Below, piece by piece: positions 1 through 8,168 of a stretch of DNA of 64,000 nucleotides. The notes under the pieces are model-generated. The model was given only the letters and a program-made list of their open reading frames with translations. It was not told the origin of the DNA and made no database searches. The translations under genes were made by a program, and so were the position numbers. Origin of the DNA: Glutamicibacter halophytocola (GTDB lineage Bacteria > Actinomycetota > Actinomycetes > Actinomycetales > Micrococcaceae); contig NZ_CP012750.1 in the NCBI RefSeq assembly GCF_001302565.1, positions 62,001-126,000 on the forward strand, read 5' to 3'. Each line of letters opens with the position of its first letter. Positions within the stretch are counted from its first letter, which is position 1.

Positions 1-1
1 G

Positions 2-109
2 GTCGAGCTGGCCGATCAGGGGCCGGTGCGCGAAGGCCGCCCGAGCCTGGACAAGGTCCTCGAGGTGCAGAGCGAGGCCGGGGTCGACGTGCCCCGCAAG
101 GCCTGGTAG
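2..109 (+). CDS. C-terminal end of an unidentified protein (partial)
   Basis: An open frame enters from the left edge and ends at a TAG stop. It encodes 35 residues ending in VPRKAW. The codon use is GC-rich and typical of the neighbours, and a strong hairpin follows 18 bases downstream, so this looks like the true end of a gene. The piece is too short to assign to a family. The convergent neighbour is a sugar transporter, so a sugar-metabolism enzyme is possible, but this is only a guess from context. Confidence 0.5.
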   Translation, partial: VELADQGPVREGRPSLDKVLEVQSEAGVDVPRKAW

Positions 110-127
110 GCCCGCGCGGCGTTAAAT

Positions 128-169
128 GGCGAGGCGGTGCGGAACCTGATGATTCCGCACCGCCTCGCC
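128..169. terminator. Bidirectional hairpin terminator
   Basis: A perfect 17-bp inverted repeat with an 8-base loop lies between two convergent genes. Neither side has a strong T-run. The placement fits a shared terminator for the truncated gene on the left and the sugar transporter on the right. Confidence 0.7.
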
Positions 170-195
170 GCAGTCCAGTTGCGAGCGTTGCCGCT

Positions 196-1602
196 TTACA
201 GCTTCATGTCTTCCAGGGTGCGCCCCTTGGTCTCCTTGACCATGAAGATCACGAAGATCAAGGACAGCAGCGCAGCCACGGCGTAGATGCCGTATGCCAG
301 TGCCAGGCCTGCATCGGCCAGCGCCGGGAAGGTGGTGGAAACGACGAAGTTGGCGATCCACTGCGCGGCAGCAGCCACACCGAGGGCCATTGCGCGGATG
401 GAGTTCGGGAAGATCTCGCCGAGCAGAACCCAGACGGCCGGACCCCAAGTCGCGCCGAAGCCGACCACGAACAGGTTGGCCGACACCAGGGCGATGATGC
501 CCCAGCTGCCTGGCAGCGAGACCGCGCCATCGATGGTGACCGACTGCGCGAAGGCCACTGCCATCATGCCCAGTGACAAGGTCATGATGGCCGAGCCGAT
601 GGTCAGCAGCAGCTTGCGTCCCAGAACGTCGATCAGCAGGACGGCCACAATGGTGGCCACCACGTTGGTCACCGAGGTGATCAGCGAAATGGTGAAGGAG
701 TCCGATTCGGCGAAGCCCACCGACTTCCACAGCGTGGTGGAGTAGTAGAAGATCACGTTGATGCCGACGAACTGCTGGAAGACCGAGAGCAGGATGCCAA
801 CCCAGACCAGCGGGTGGAAGCCGAAGCGGCCCAGCAGGTCGCTGAACTTCTGGCGGCGTTCCACGTGCACGGTGGCACGGATTTCTTCGATCTTCTTCTC
901 GGTTTCCGCGCCAGCGTTCATGCCCATGTCACGAGTCAGCACAGCGGCGGCTTCCACGTAGCGGCCGCGCTCAACGAGGTAGCGCGGGGATTCGGGCAGG
1001 CGCAGCGAGAGCACGCCGTAGAGCACCGCTGGCACCAGCAGCGAGAGGTACATCCAGCGCCACGCCGCCAGGCCGAACCAGCCGGTGGCGTCGGCCGAAC
1101 CCATGACGAAGACCAGCAGCGCGCTGACCAGGAAGGCCACGAAGATGCCCAGCACGATGGCCATCTGCTGCATGGTGCCCAGGCGTCCACGGTGGGCTGC
1201 CGGGGAGACCTCGGCGATGTAGGCGGGAGCGATCACCGAAGCGAAGCCGACGCCGATGCCGCCAACGATGCGCCATACGATGAGGTCGGCGGCGCTGAAG
1301 CACAGGCCGCAGCCGATGGCCGAGATGGCCAGGAGAATGGAGGCGAAGAGCATGGTGCGCACGCGTCCCACGCGTTCGGAGACCACACCTGCTACCCATG
1401 CGCCCAGAGCTGCGCCCAGCAAGGCGCAGGAAACAGTGAAACCGATAGTTACCGCGTTGAGCCCGAATTCGTGCTCGACAGCGTCTACGGTGCCGTTAAC
1501 GATTGATGAGTCATATCCAAAAACGAACCCACCCAGTGCCGCCCCGAGGGCGATGAAGATGAGTCGCGCGGAGAGTTTTCCGTCTGATGTTGTCGCAGTC
1601 AC
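196..1602 (-). CDS. MFS sugar porter family transporter
   Basis: A predicted 468-residue inner-membrane proton-coupled sugar or polyol transporter of the sugar porter family (XylE/IolT-like). The visible signature elements come in the expected order: GFVFGYDSSIVNG in the first membrane segment, PESPRYLVERGR after segment 6, QQFVGINVIFYYS in segment 7, a DVLGRK loop, and ETKGRTLEDM at the C-terminus. About twelve hydrophobic segments are present. The open frame extends further upstream, to 1785, but that stretch does not resemble the family. I chose the GTG at 1602, which leaves a normal N-terminus just before the first membrane helix; no good ribosome binding site marks it. The exact sugar cannot be read from the sequence. 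Confidence 0.85.
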   Translation of the reverse strand: MTATTSDGKLSARLIFIALGAALGGFVFGYDSSIVNGTVDAVEHEFGLNAVTIGFTVSCALLGAALGAWVAGVVSERVGRVRTMLFASILLAISAIGCGLCFSAADLIVWRIVGGIGVGFASVIAPAYIAEVSPAAHRGRLGTMQQMAIVLGIFVAFLVSALLVFVMGSADATGWFGLAAWRWMYLSLLVPAVLYGVLSLRLPESPRYLVERGRYVEAAAVLTRDMGMNAGAETEKKIEEIRATVHVERRQKFSDLLGRFGFHPLVWVGILLSVFQQFVGINVIFYYSTTLWKSVGFAESDSFTISLITSVTNVVATIVAVLLIDVLGRKLLLTIGSAIMTLSLGMMAVAFAQSVTIDGAVSLPGSWGIIALVSANLFVVGFGATWGPAVWVLLGEIFPNSIRAMALGVAAAAQWIANFVVSTTFPALADAGLALAYGIYAVAALLSLIFVIFMVKETKGRTLEDMKL

Positions 1603-1756
1603 AATCAGCCATGCTATCCGATTTGGCCGGGGCGGAAATCGGTAATTTTCAGTTTTTGGTGGGATAACAATCACATTTTGGAAGGAGTCCTTACAAGATT
1701 CACCCAGAATGCCTTTCGGGCCACTACGCCTCGTGCCTAACCAGCGGGGGATTGCA

Positions 1757-1805
1757 CAAAAAAGGCCGGCCGGTGCCACGAGCAAAGTCGCAGCACCGGC
1801 CGGCC
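1757..1805 (-). terminator. Intrinsic terminator of the thi/permease operon
   Basis: Two perfect 13-bp arms (1764-1776 and 1793-1805) with a 16-base loop are followed on the minus strand by a run of six T. It sits 21 bases after the permease stop codon, so it ends the operon that starts at the TPP riboswitch. Confidence 0.85.
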
Positions 1806-1826
1806 GAAAAAATTTTTTTAAAAATC

Positions 1827-3104
1827 TCAGGATTCGCTCGGGTTCCCGGCGAGGTCATTGCCGCGCAGCTTGGCCACCGCGCGCATCGAATGGAACACCA
1901 CCAAGGTGGCGATCGAGCCCAGCGCGATGCCGCCGAGCTGGAACTGGCCGAAGGAGATATCGCTGGTCACGGCAATCGCGATAATCAGCCCGGTGCCTGC
2001 GGTCATCAAATTGATCGGGTTGCCAAAGTCGACCTTCGCCTCGATCCACAAGCGGGCGCCGACAATGCCGATCATGCCGTACAGGACAATGCCCAGGCCG
2101 CCGATGACACCCGCCGGAATGGTGCCCACCAAAGCGCCGAACTTCGGCAAGAAGGCCAAAGCCATGGCCACGATGGCCGCCACCCAGTAGGCGGCAGTGG
2201 AGTACACGCGGGACGCGGCCATCACGCCAATGTTCTCGGCGTAGGTGGTGGTGGCCGAACCGCCACCGAGCCCGGCAACGACGCTGGCAGCGCCATCGGC
2301 CATCAACGCGCGGCCATTGAACTTCGAGAGGTCCCGCCCGGTCATCACGCCCACGGTGCGCACGTGCCCGATATTCTCGGCAATCAGGACGAACACGGCT
2401 GGCAGGAACATCAGCGCGGTATCAAAGTGGAAGGTTGGAGTGGTGAATTGCGGCAGGCCCACCCAGTCGGCAGCGTGGACGGCCTTGAAATCAACTTGGC
2501 CCTGGACCAAAGCCAGCAGGTAGCCGAGGACCAGGCCCACCAGAATTGACAGGCGCCCCAGCAGGCCCTTGAAGGCCACCGTGGCCAGCACCGTGAAGAT
2601 CACCGTCAAGAAGGTGGTCAGCGGGAAATCGGTCATGGGCGCCAGGGTCGCACTGGCCAGGTTCAAGCCGATCAGCGCAACGATTGTGCCCATGACCACC
2701 GGCGGCATCAAGGAGTGGATCCATCCGGTGCCGGTCACCTGGACAATCAGCCCCACCGCAAAAAGCAGCGCACCGGTCATCACGATGCCGCCCAGCGCGC
2801 CAGCCATGCTGTGCGACTGGGTGGTGGAGATGACCGGAGCGATCATCGCAAAAGACGAGCCGAGGTAGCTGGGGACCTTGTTTTTGGTCATCAGCAAGAA
2901 GATGATCGTGGCCAAGCCGGTGAACAGCAAGGTGGTGGTCACCGGGAAACCGGTCAGGGTCGGGACCAGGATGCTGGAGCCGAACATCGCCAGGATGTGC
3001 TGGGCGCCAATGGAAATGGTTTGCGGCCAGTGCAGACGTTCTTCCGGGGCAACAACTTCGCCCGGGGTGATGGTCTTTCCGTTGCCGTGAATGCTCCAGC
3101 TCAT
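1827..3104 (-). CDS. NCS2 family uracil/xanthine-type permease in the thiamine operon
   Basis: A predicted 425-residue nucleobase:cation symporter-2 (UraA/PyrP-like) inner-membrane protein. Typical elements are the N-terminal GAQHILAMFGSSILVP segment, the AENIGHVRTVG motif and the TTTYAENIGVMAASR motif; the two glutamates align by eye with the substrate-binding glutamates of UraA. The start at 3104 is favoured because GGAGG lies six bases upstream. The open frame runs on to 3401, but only within the preceding thiD gene. The gene begins 29 bases after the thiD-tenA stop with no terminator between, so it is probably transcribed with thiMED under TPP control. The family usually carries uracil or xanthine. 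Here the context suggests a pyrimidine precursor of thiamine, which is inference. Confidence 0.85.
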   Translation of the reverse strand: MSWSIHGNGKTITPGEVVAPEERLHWPQTISIGAQHILAMFGSSILVPTLTGFPVTTTLLFTGLATIIFLLMTKNKVPSYLGSSFAMIAPVISTTQSHSMAGALGGIVMTGALLFAVGLIVQVTGTGWIHSLMPPVVMGTIVALIGLNLASATLAPMTDFPLTTFLTVIFTVLATVAFKGLLGRLSILVGLVLGYLLALVQGQVDFKAVHAADWVGLPQFTTPTFHFDTALMFLPAVFVLIAENIGHVRTVGVMTGRDLSKFNGRALMADGAASVVAGLGGGSATTTYAENIGVMAASRVYSTAAYWVAAIVAMALAFLPKFGALVGTIPAGVIGGLGIVLYGMIGIVGARLWIEAKVDFGNPINLMTAGTGLIIAIAVTSDISFGQFQLGGIALGSIATLVVFHSMRAVAKLRGNDLAGNPSES

Positions 3105-3133
3105 GCAATCCTCCAGATCGTGGCCCGCGCGTT

Positions 3134-4561
3134 TCAGGCCGTAGAGAATTCTACTCGGTTCCGCCGTGCCTGATCGAAGAAGGCCACCTCGTGTTCGGAG
3201 GATCGCACGAAGGCCAGCCGCATCCGCTCGCGCAGATCGACGTCGGCCTGCTTCCACGCGACGCGCACCATGTCGATGGCGCGCTCGGTGGCTAGATCGA
3301 ATTCCTCCGACGCATAGGTCACCAGCCACTGCTTGTACGGGTGCGCTGGATGGTTGGCTGAGGCCAGGCGCTTGCCGATATCCTGGTACAGCCAATAGCA
3401 CGGCAGGATTGCGGCGATCAGCTCCGCGTAGCTGCGCTTGGAAGCGGCCAGGTGGTTCACGTAGTTCAATGTGATGGCGCTGGGATTGGCGGTCCCTTCG
3501 GCCAGGTAGCTGCGATGCAGCTGCAGCTCGCCTTCCAGGATTTCCCGGGCGGAGCCGGCCCAGAAGCGCTGCGCGTCAAGATCCGGGGCCAATGCGCTGG
3601 CTTCGGCCAGCACCTGGGCATAGCGCTGCAGGTACAGCGCGTCCTGCGCCAAATAGTATTCAAAGTCCGCTGGGTCCAGCGTGCCGTCGGCCAGCTGGGC
3701 AATGAACTCCAGGTTGTCGATGGAGCCGCGCAGCTCGTGGATCTGCTGCCACCACTGATCCATCGGATCAGCTTCGCTGAAGAAGTGGGCAAAGTGGTTC
3801 ACCGGGCCATGCCCGCGGCCGACGTTGAGTTCATCGGCAGCTCCGATGGCGCGGAACAGATAGGCCTTGGCCTGTTCCAGCGCGCTGGCCCAGTCGCCGC
3901 CCGATGCATAGATCGTCGCCAGGGCGCTGGACAGGGTGCATCCGGTGCCGTGGGTGTTCTTGGTGTGGTGGCGCTGGTTGCTGAACTCGGCCAATACTCC
4001 CTGGGCGGAAACCAGCGCATCGGGACACAGGTCCCCGGCCAGATGCCCGCCCTTGGCCAGGACCAGTGCATCATGCTTGGCAGCCAGCCGCCGGGCCTGT
4101 TCCAGGACCTGCGGCCAGTCGGCCGCTGCCGGCTCGCGCAGCAAGCTTGCCAGCTCCAGCAGATTGGGCGTGATCACCGAAGCGCGGTCCAACAGGGAAT
4201 CGAGCACCGCCTCATCTTCCAGGAGCCGGTCCCCGCTGGTGGCTACCATGACCGGATCCAGTACCACCGGGGCATCCACGGTATCCAGCCATCCGTTGAC
4301 GGCGCGGATGATCTCCTCGTTGGCCAGCATGCCAATTTTAATGGCATCGATCTGGACGTCGGCGCTGATCGCGTTGAGCTGAGCGAGCACAAACTCGCCA
4401 TCGATGGCCTGTACCGCGCTGACGCCCAGGGTGTTCTGCGCGGTCAGCGCGGTGATCACGCACATGCCGTAGCCGCCGTTGGCGGCAATGGCCTTCAGGT
4501 CCGCTTGGATTCCTGCGCCACCGGAGGGGTCGGAGCCGGCAATGGAGAGAATGTTTTTCAC
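3134..4561 (-). CDS. thiD: Bifunctional HMP/HMP-P kinase ThiD fused to TenA-type thiaminase II
   Basis: A cytoplasmic fusion protein of 475 residues. Residues about 1-260 are ThiD, which phosphorylates hydroxymethylpyrimidine to its mono- and diphosphate. The N-terminus ILSIAGSDPSGGAGIQADLK and the NTHGTGCTLSSALA anion-hole loop are diagnostic. Residues about 270-475 form a TenA/THI-4 domain with the ILPCYWLYQDIG segment, whose Cys is likely the thiaminase II nucleophile, and a conserved late YASEEF. TenA releases the pyrimidine from degraded thiamine, so the two domains catalyse linked salvage steps. The GTG at 4561 overlaps the thiE stop by four bases (GTGA), which I prefer over the in-frame GTG at 4576. 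ThiD-TenA fusions are known in actinobacteria. Confidence 0.92.
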   Translation of the reverse strand: MKNILSIAGSDPSGGAGIQADLKAIAANGGYGMCVITALTAQNTLGVSAVQAIDGEFVLAQLNAISADVQIDAIKIGMLANEEIIRAVNGWLDTVDAPVVLDPVMVATSGDRLLEDEAVLDSLLDRASVITPNLLELASLLREPAAADWPQVLEQARRLAAKHDALVLAKGGHLAGDLCPDALVSAQGVLAEFSNQRHHTKNTHGTGCTLSSALATIYASGGDWASALEQAKAYLFRAIGAADELNVGRGHGPVNHFAHFFSEADPMDQWWQQIHELRGSIDNLEFIAQLADGTLDPADFEYYLAQDALYLQRYAQVLAEASALAPDLDAQRFWAGSAREILEGELQLHRSYLAEGTANPSAITLNYVNHLAASKRSYAELIAAILPCYWLYQDIGKRLASANHPAHPYKQWLVTYASEEFDLATERAIDMVRVAWKQADVDLRERMRLAFVRSSEHEVAFFDQARRNRVEFSTA

Positions 4562-5199
4562 TGCGCTGCCGCCCACGCTGCCACCAGCTGCCCGCTGGCA
4601 GCTTGCGGGTCGTCGGCATTGCAGATGGCGCGGACCACGGCCAAGCCGGCTCCGCCGCCTGCGCGGATGGCGCTGGCATCCTGCGCGGTGATCGCCCCGA
4701 TGGCTACGCAGGGCAGGGAAGTCCGCGATGCGGCGCGGGCAAAACCGTCCAGCCCAATCGGGGTTGGGTGGTCCTTTTTGGTTGGAGTGGCACGCACTGC
4801 GCCGACCCCCAAGTAGTCGATCGCCTCGGCATCGAGGTTGGCCTGCGCCAGCTGGGCATCGGTGGAAGCGCTCAAGCCGATGATGCCTTCGCCCATGATC
4901 TGGCGTGCCAGGCGCACCGGGATGTCCTTCTGGCCGATGTGGATTCCACTGACCGCTGCCCCGGCCGCGCGGGCCGCCAAGAACACGTCGATCCGGTCAT
5001 TGATCAGCAACTTCGCCTTGCCTTCGGTGAGGCGGGTCGCGGCGCAGGCCAGTTCGAAGAATTCGCGCGCGGTCTCGTCTTTGGCCCGCAGCTGGATCCA
5101 CTCGATGCCGCCGGCCACCGCCCCTTCGATGACTTCCAGGGTGGTGCGTGGCGTGCAGCTAGCGGTGTTGGCTACCAGGTATGCGCCGATATTATCCAT
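4558..5199 (-). CDS. thiE: Thiamine-phosphate synthase
   Basis: A 213-residue TIM-barrel enzyme that joins HMP-diphosphate and thiazole phosphate to give thiamine phosphate. Visible family motifs are EWIQLRAKD near the N-terminus, KLLINDRIDVFLAA (pyrophosphate and Mg site), GIHIGQKD, DYLGVGAVRATPTK and AIGAITAQDA. The start ATG is preceded by GAGGA at a good distance and overlaps the end of thiM by eight bases. The 3' end overlaps thiD by four bases, so translation of the three genes is coupled. Confidence 0.95.
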   Translation of the reverse strand: MDNIGAYLVANTASCTPRTTLEVIEGAVAGGIEWIQLRAKDETAREFFELACAATRLTEGKAKLLINDRIDVFLAARAAGAAVSGIHIGQKDIPVRLARQIMGEGIIGLSASTDAQLAQANLDAEAIDYLGVGAVRATPTKKDHPTPIGLDGFARAASRTSLPCVAIGAITAQDASAIRAGGGAGLAVVRAICNADDPQAASGQLVAAWAAAQ

Positions 5200-5986
5200 G
5201 GTTCAATTCCTCGTACTTCAAATTCTGTAGTTCTTCAGGTTCGGTGGCGGCCAGGGCATCAAGGAAGGCCACGGCAAAACTCCCCGGACCGCTGCTTGCC
5301 GCCAGCGCCTTTTCTGCGGCGAGGCCATAGAATCCGTGGGCAGCGATGGCTGCGTCAAAGGGGTCCTCGTGCACTGCGAGCATGCCCGCGTTGAAGGCGC
5401 CCAGCGCGCATCCTCCACCGGTGATCCTGGTCAACCCGATCCCGTTGGTATGCACCAGCACGGTGCGGTTCGCGTCGATGATGGCGTCCGCTTCACCGGA
5501 GATGGCAACAACGCACCCGTGCTCCTTGGCCAATTCGCGTCCGGCGTCCAGGGCTGCCTGCACGGTATCTGCTGCATCAACACCTCGGCCGCTGGAATCC
5601 TTGCCCGCCAAGGCCAGGATTTCCGAGGCATTGCCGCGGATCAAGGCCGGACGCTGCTGCACAATGTGTCGTGCGAAATCGGTGCGCACCGAAAGGGCGC
5701 CCACGGCTACCGGATCCAATACCCAGGGGGTGCCAGCCGCGCTCGCCGAGAGGACCGCTTCCTCCATGGCAACCATTTGCTCGGTGCTTGGAGTGCCCAG
5801 ATTCACCAGTACCGCGGAAGCCATGGCGGCAAACCCTCCGGCCTCTCCGGGCAGGTTGGTCATCGCCGGCGATGCGCCGGAGGCAAGAAGGACATTGGCG
5901 GTGAAGTTGGTGACGACAGTATTCGTCAGGCAAAAAACCAAGGGGGAGCGTTGCCGGTATTTTTGGGCAACGATAGGCAGAGTCAT
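5192..5986 (-). CDS. thiM: Hydroxyethylthiazole kinase
   Basis: A 264-residue ribokinase-fold kinase that phosphorylates the thiazole alcohol during thiamine salvage. Motifs include the N-terminal CLTNTVVTNFTANVLLA, the LIRGNASEI segment and the catalytic-loop TGGGCALGAF, whose Cys is typical of ThiM. It is the first gene of the thi operon and lies directly after the TPP riboswitch. A GGAGGG ribosome binding site lies at the very end of the riboswitch, so ligand binding probably blocks translation. With thiE and thiD-tenA and no thiC or thiG nearby, this operon is dedicated to salvage. Confidence 0.95.
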   Translation of the reverse strand: MTLPIVAQKYRQRSPLVFCLTNTVVTNFTANVLLASGASPAMTNLPGEAGGFAAMASAVLVNLGTPSTEQMVAMEEAVLSASAAGTPWVLDPVAVGALSVRTDFARHIVQQRPALIRGNASEILALAGKDSSGRGVDAADTVQAALDAGRELAKEHGCVVAISGEADAIIDANRTVLVHTNGIGLTRITGGGCALGAFNAGMLAVHEDPFDAAIAAHGFYGLAAEKALAASSGPGSFAVAFLDALAATEPEELQNLKYEELNHG

Positions 5987-5993
5987 GCGACAT

Positions 5994-6067
5994 CCCTCCG
6001 CTAGCGTGAACTAGATCAGGTTCGACGGGTTTCATCTCAGTCGGCTTCTCCGGCACCCCGTGTCACT
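5994..6067 (-). promoter_or_regulatory. TPP riboswitch (THI element)
   Basis: On the minus strand the leader of thiM contains the conserved THI-box blocks in order: ACGGGGTGCC, a CTGAGATGAAACCC core, GAACCTGATCTAG, and TTCACGCTAGCGGAGGGA at the 3' end. This is the classic thiamine pyrophosphate aptamer. The Shine-Dalgarno sequence GGAGGG falls within or next to the closing stem, which points to translational control, as is usual in actinobacteria. Confidence 0.95.
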
Positions 6068-6074
6068 GATTTAG

Positions 6075-6103
6075 AGAGTACGCAGAAGGGGTGCCCAGAA
6101 CAA
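6075..6103 (-). promoter_or_regulatory. Candidate promoter of the thi operon
   Basis: On the minus strand TTGTTC (6103-6098) and TACTCT (6080-6075) are separated by 17 bases. This would place the transcription start near 6068, exactly at the 5' edge of the TPP aptamer. Confidence 0.6.
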
Positions 6104-6107
6104 ATCC

Positions 6108-6473
6108 TCAGGGTTCGCGTCGTGCCACCAATGCCTTGAGCGTCGCGGCGTCAACATGCTGCGCCGCCGCCAATTTCCACAGCTGGTCCACCGCGGCCAC
6201 CAGGTCTTCGTGGGTATCAACAGATCCGGGTCGTTCGCTCACTATGGTGCCTGCGCGGCGCCTCGAGGAAATCAGCCCTTCGGCTTCCAGCTCCTTATAG
6301 GCGCGAGCCACCGTTCCGGCTGCAACCCCCAAGTCCGTGGCCAGCGCTCGGACGGTCGGCAATCGGTTGCCCGGCGCCAACTCGCCAAGGTTGATGAGCG
6401 CGGCAATCTGCGAGCGGATCTGCTCATAGGGTGCGGTGGCTGCCTCAAGGTCCACACTGATCTGTGTGCTCAT
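6108..6473 (-). CDS. GntR family regulator, YtrA-like
   Basis: A 121-residue transcription factor with an N-terminal winged helix of the GntR type: APYEQIRSQIAALI, GELAPGNRLPTVRALA, VAAGTVARAYKELEAEGLI and RRRAGTIV. Only about 45 residues follow the DNA-binding domain, so there is no large ligand domain; this short architecture is typical of the YtrA subfamily, which usually controls an adjacent membrane protein or ABC transporter. The ATG overlaps the stop of the upstream membrane-protein gene by four bases (ATGA), so the two form an operon. A 9-bp inverted repeat in front of that operon is a likely operator for autoregulation. Confidence 0.85.
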   Translation of the reverse strand: MSTQISVDLEAATAPYEQIRSQIAALINLGELAPGNRLPTVRALATDLGVAAGTVARAYKELEAEGLISSRRRAGTIVSERPGSVDTHEDLVAAVDQLWKLAAAQHVDAATLKALVARREP

Positions 6474-8065
6474 GCGGACGTTGACCTCTGCAAGGACCTT
6501 GCTTCGCTGTCCATGGGGCGTTCGAGGAATATGACCGCCGGAATGCAGAAGATCATGATGGCAAGAAGATCCAGGCGGACCGGAAACTCGTAGCCGACAA
6601 CCAGCATGGCCGCGACGGTACTTGTGACCGCTCGCAGGGAACGCAGTTCTAAAACCCTCCGGTACCAGATTTCTTCAGCGGCCGTAACGTTCCACGGGAT
6701 AATGGATCTACGCGCGAACCAGGCAAATCCCAGATGTGCGAGGACGAGCAGGACTACCAGGGCAATGACAACCACTTTGCTTGGCGCAACGAAACCCCAT
6801 AAGTAGTCCAACGGGGGAAAGAGCAAGAAGTACAAGCACGCAACTATGAGCAATCCGGCGCAAATATAAGGCGACATGGGCAACCTTGCCGAATGCTTGG
6901 GAGCGGCAGAAATCTGCCGTGAAACCACGTTCGCGTACCCGAGGTAAAGCGCATTCAACGCAAGGTAGAACACTGCGGCACTGGTGAACAACACCAGCAT
7001 CCAAGTCTCGCGCTCGCCGGTAGGCAACTTGTAGTCATCGCTGACAGGCAAATTCGGCCATGCGATGAAAATGGCAACGAACATGAGCAGGGCTGTCGCG
7101 TATTGCAGGGAGAACAGCTGATCGCGCAGCCTGCTGAACCCGGTGCGTTTTGCCCGCGGGAGATTTTCAAAGTTCGTCGGCGGTCGCCAGAAAAGCATCA
7201 AGACCGAAATGCCCAGGACAGCGTAGTTCGCCGTCCAGTCCAGGTTGTTGCCGATTTTGTACATGCTATCCATGTACTCGATCCCCGCACCTGATCCATC
7301 AATGTAGCGTGTGGACTCGTTGTGGAACCAGCGCGCCTTGTAGTGCAGGGCCTCTCCCGCCTGTACCGCCAGCGATACGGCAACGGTGCGGTAGAGGCGG
7401 TTCAGCCAGATGGTGCGCAACAGCCGGTTATTGTGCTCGGAGATTCCCGGAAGTGGCCGACGCCTAAGAATGACAATGGAAGCTACGATTGCAGCCAATG
7501 CGAGGATTCCGAAGCTCACGTAGAGGTAAGGAAGGATCTCTCCGGCAGCACGCAATCCGTCCTGCGAAGGATTGCTGTAGGAGTAATCATCGGCACTGAT
7601 TTCAGTCTCTGGCAATGGTGCAATGGCTGCGACGTCTCGAACAGAGTAAACCGTCACGCAGGCCAGGATCAGAACAACCAGCGTTGCTGCAACGAGCTTC
7701 TTGGGTATCGGGCTCGTCAAGGAACGTGGGGCAAGAGTCGCGGTGCGCAGCGGCTTCAACCGGCGTGGCCAGGTGTACTGGCTGGCGACATAGATGAAAG
7801 CGACCCACAGGCCAGGGGTGGCTGCTGAAGCAATGCCCATCGCAACATCGAGATTACTTTGATCGCTTATGGGCACGTCCACGGCTTCGCCGAACCAATT
7901 GCTTGAGGCAGTGGCAAAGTAGCCGATGATTGCACACCACAATGCGTGCTGTCGTGCGCTTCTGAGCAGTTCACCGTTCTTAGCACGACCGAATGCCCGC
8001 AATAAGAAATAAACAACCAGCGCCGCTACGGCAAATGTGCCGAATTGTGTTGATAGAGATGCCAT
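6470..8065 (-). CDS. Large multi-pass membrane protein of unknown function
   Basis: 531 residues with about twelve hydrophobic segments, for example residues 8-25, 72-95, 122-143, 178-198, 366-390, 408-430 and 437-458. I do not recognise the family and see no ATP-binding, peptidase or transporter signature. A soluble or extracytoplasmic stretch around residues 145-175 is rich in acidic residues and Ser/Tyr (ISADDYSYSNPS). The ATG at 8065 has a strong GAGGAGG site upstream. It is the first gene of an operon with the YtrA-like regulator, so it is probably the regulated target, perhaps a permease or a stress-related membrane protein. This role is inferred from context only. Confidence 0.75.
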   Translation of the reverse strand: MASLSTQFGTFAVAALVVYFLLRAFGRAKNGELLRSARQHALWCAIIGYFATASSNWFGEAVDVPISDQSNLDVAMGIASAATPGLWVAFIYVASQYTWPRRLKPLRTATLAPRSLTSPIPKKLVAATLVVLILACVTVYSVRDVAAIAPLPETEISADDYSYSNPSQDGLRAAGEILPYLYVSFGILALAAIVASIVILRRRPLPGISEHNNRLLRTIWLNRLYRTVAVSLAVQAGEALHYKARWFHNESTRYIDGSGAGIEYMDSMYKIGNNLDWTANYAVLGISVLMLFWRPPTNFENLPRAKRTGFSRLRDQLFSLQYATALLMFVAIFIAWPNLPVSDDYKLPTGERETWMLVLFTSAAVFYLALNALYLGYANVVSRQISAAPKHSARLPMSPYICAGLLIVACLYFLLFPPLDYLWGFVAPSKVVVIALVVLLVLAHLGFAWFARRSIIPWNVTAAEEIWYRRVLELRSLRAVTSTVAAMLVVGYEFPVRLDLLAIMIFCIPAVIFLERPMDSEARSLQRSTSA

Positions 8066-8087
8066 CGTGCCTCCTCGGTGATAATTA

Positions 8088-8109
8088 ATGTATCAAACAG
8101 TTGATACAT
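8088..8109. promoter_or_regulatory. Likely GntR/YtrA operator palindrome
   Basis: A perfect 9-bp inverted repeat, ATGTATCAA and TTGATACAT, with a four-base spacer (8097-8100). It lies 22 bases upstream of the membrane protein start and overlaps the probable promoter. AT-rich palindromes of this type are common targets of YtrA-subfamily regulators. It also lies upstream of the divergent aldehyde dehydrogenase gene and could affect both. Confidence 0.65.
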
Positions 8110-8168
8110 AATGAATCCTTCGGCGCATTAATCGATGGAATTTCCGTTTGGTGACGTACGCTCAAATC

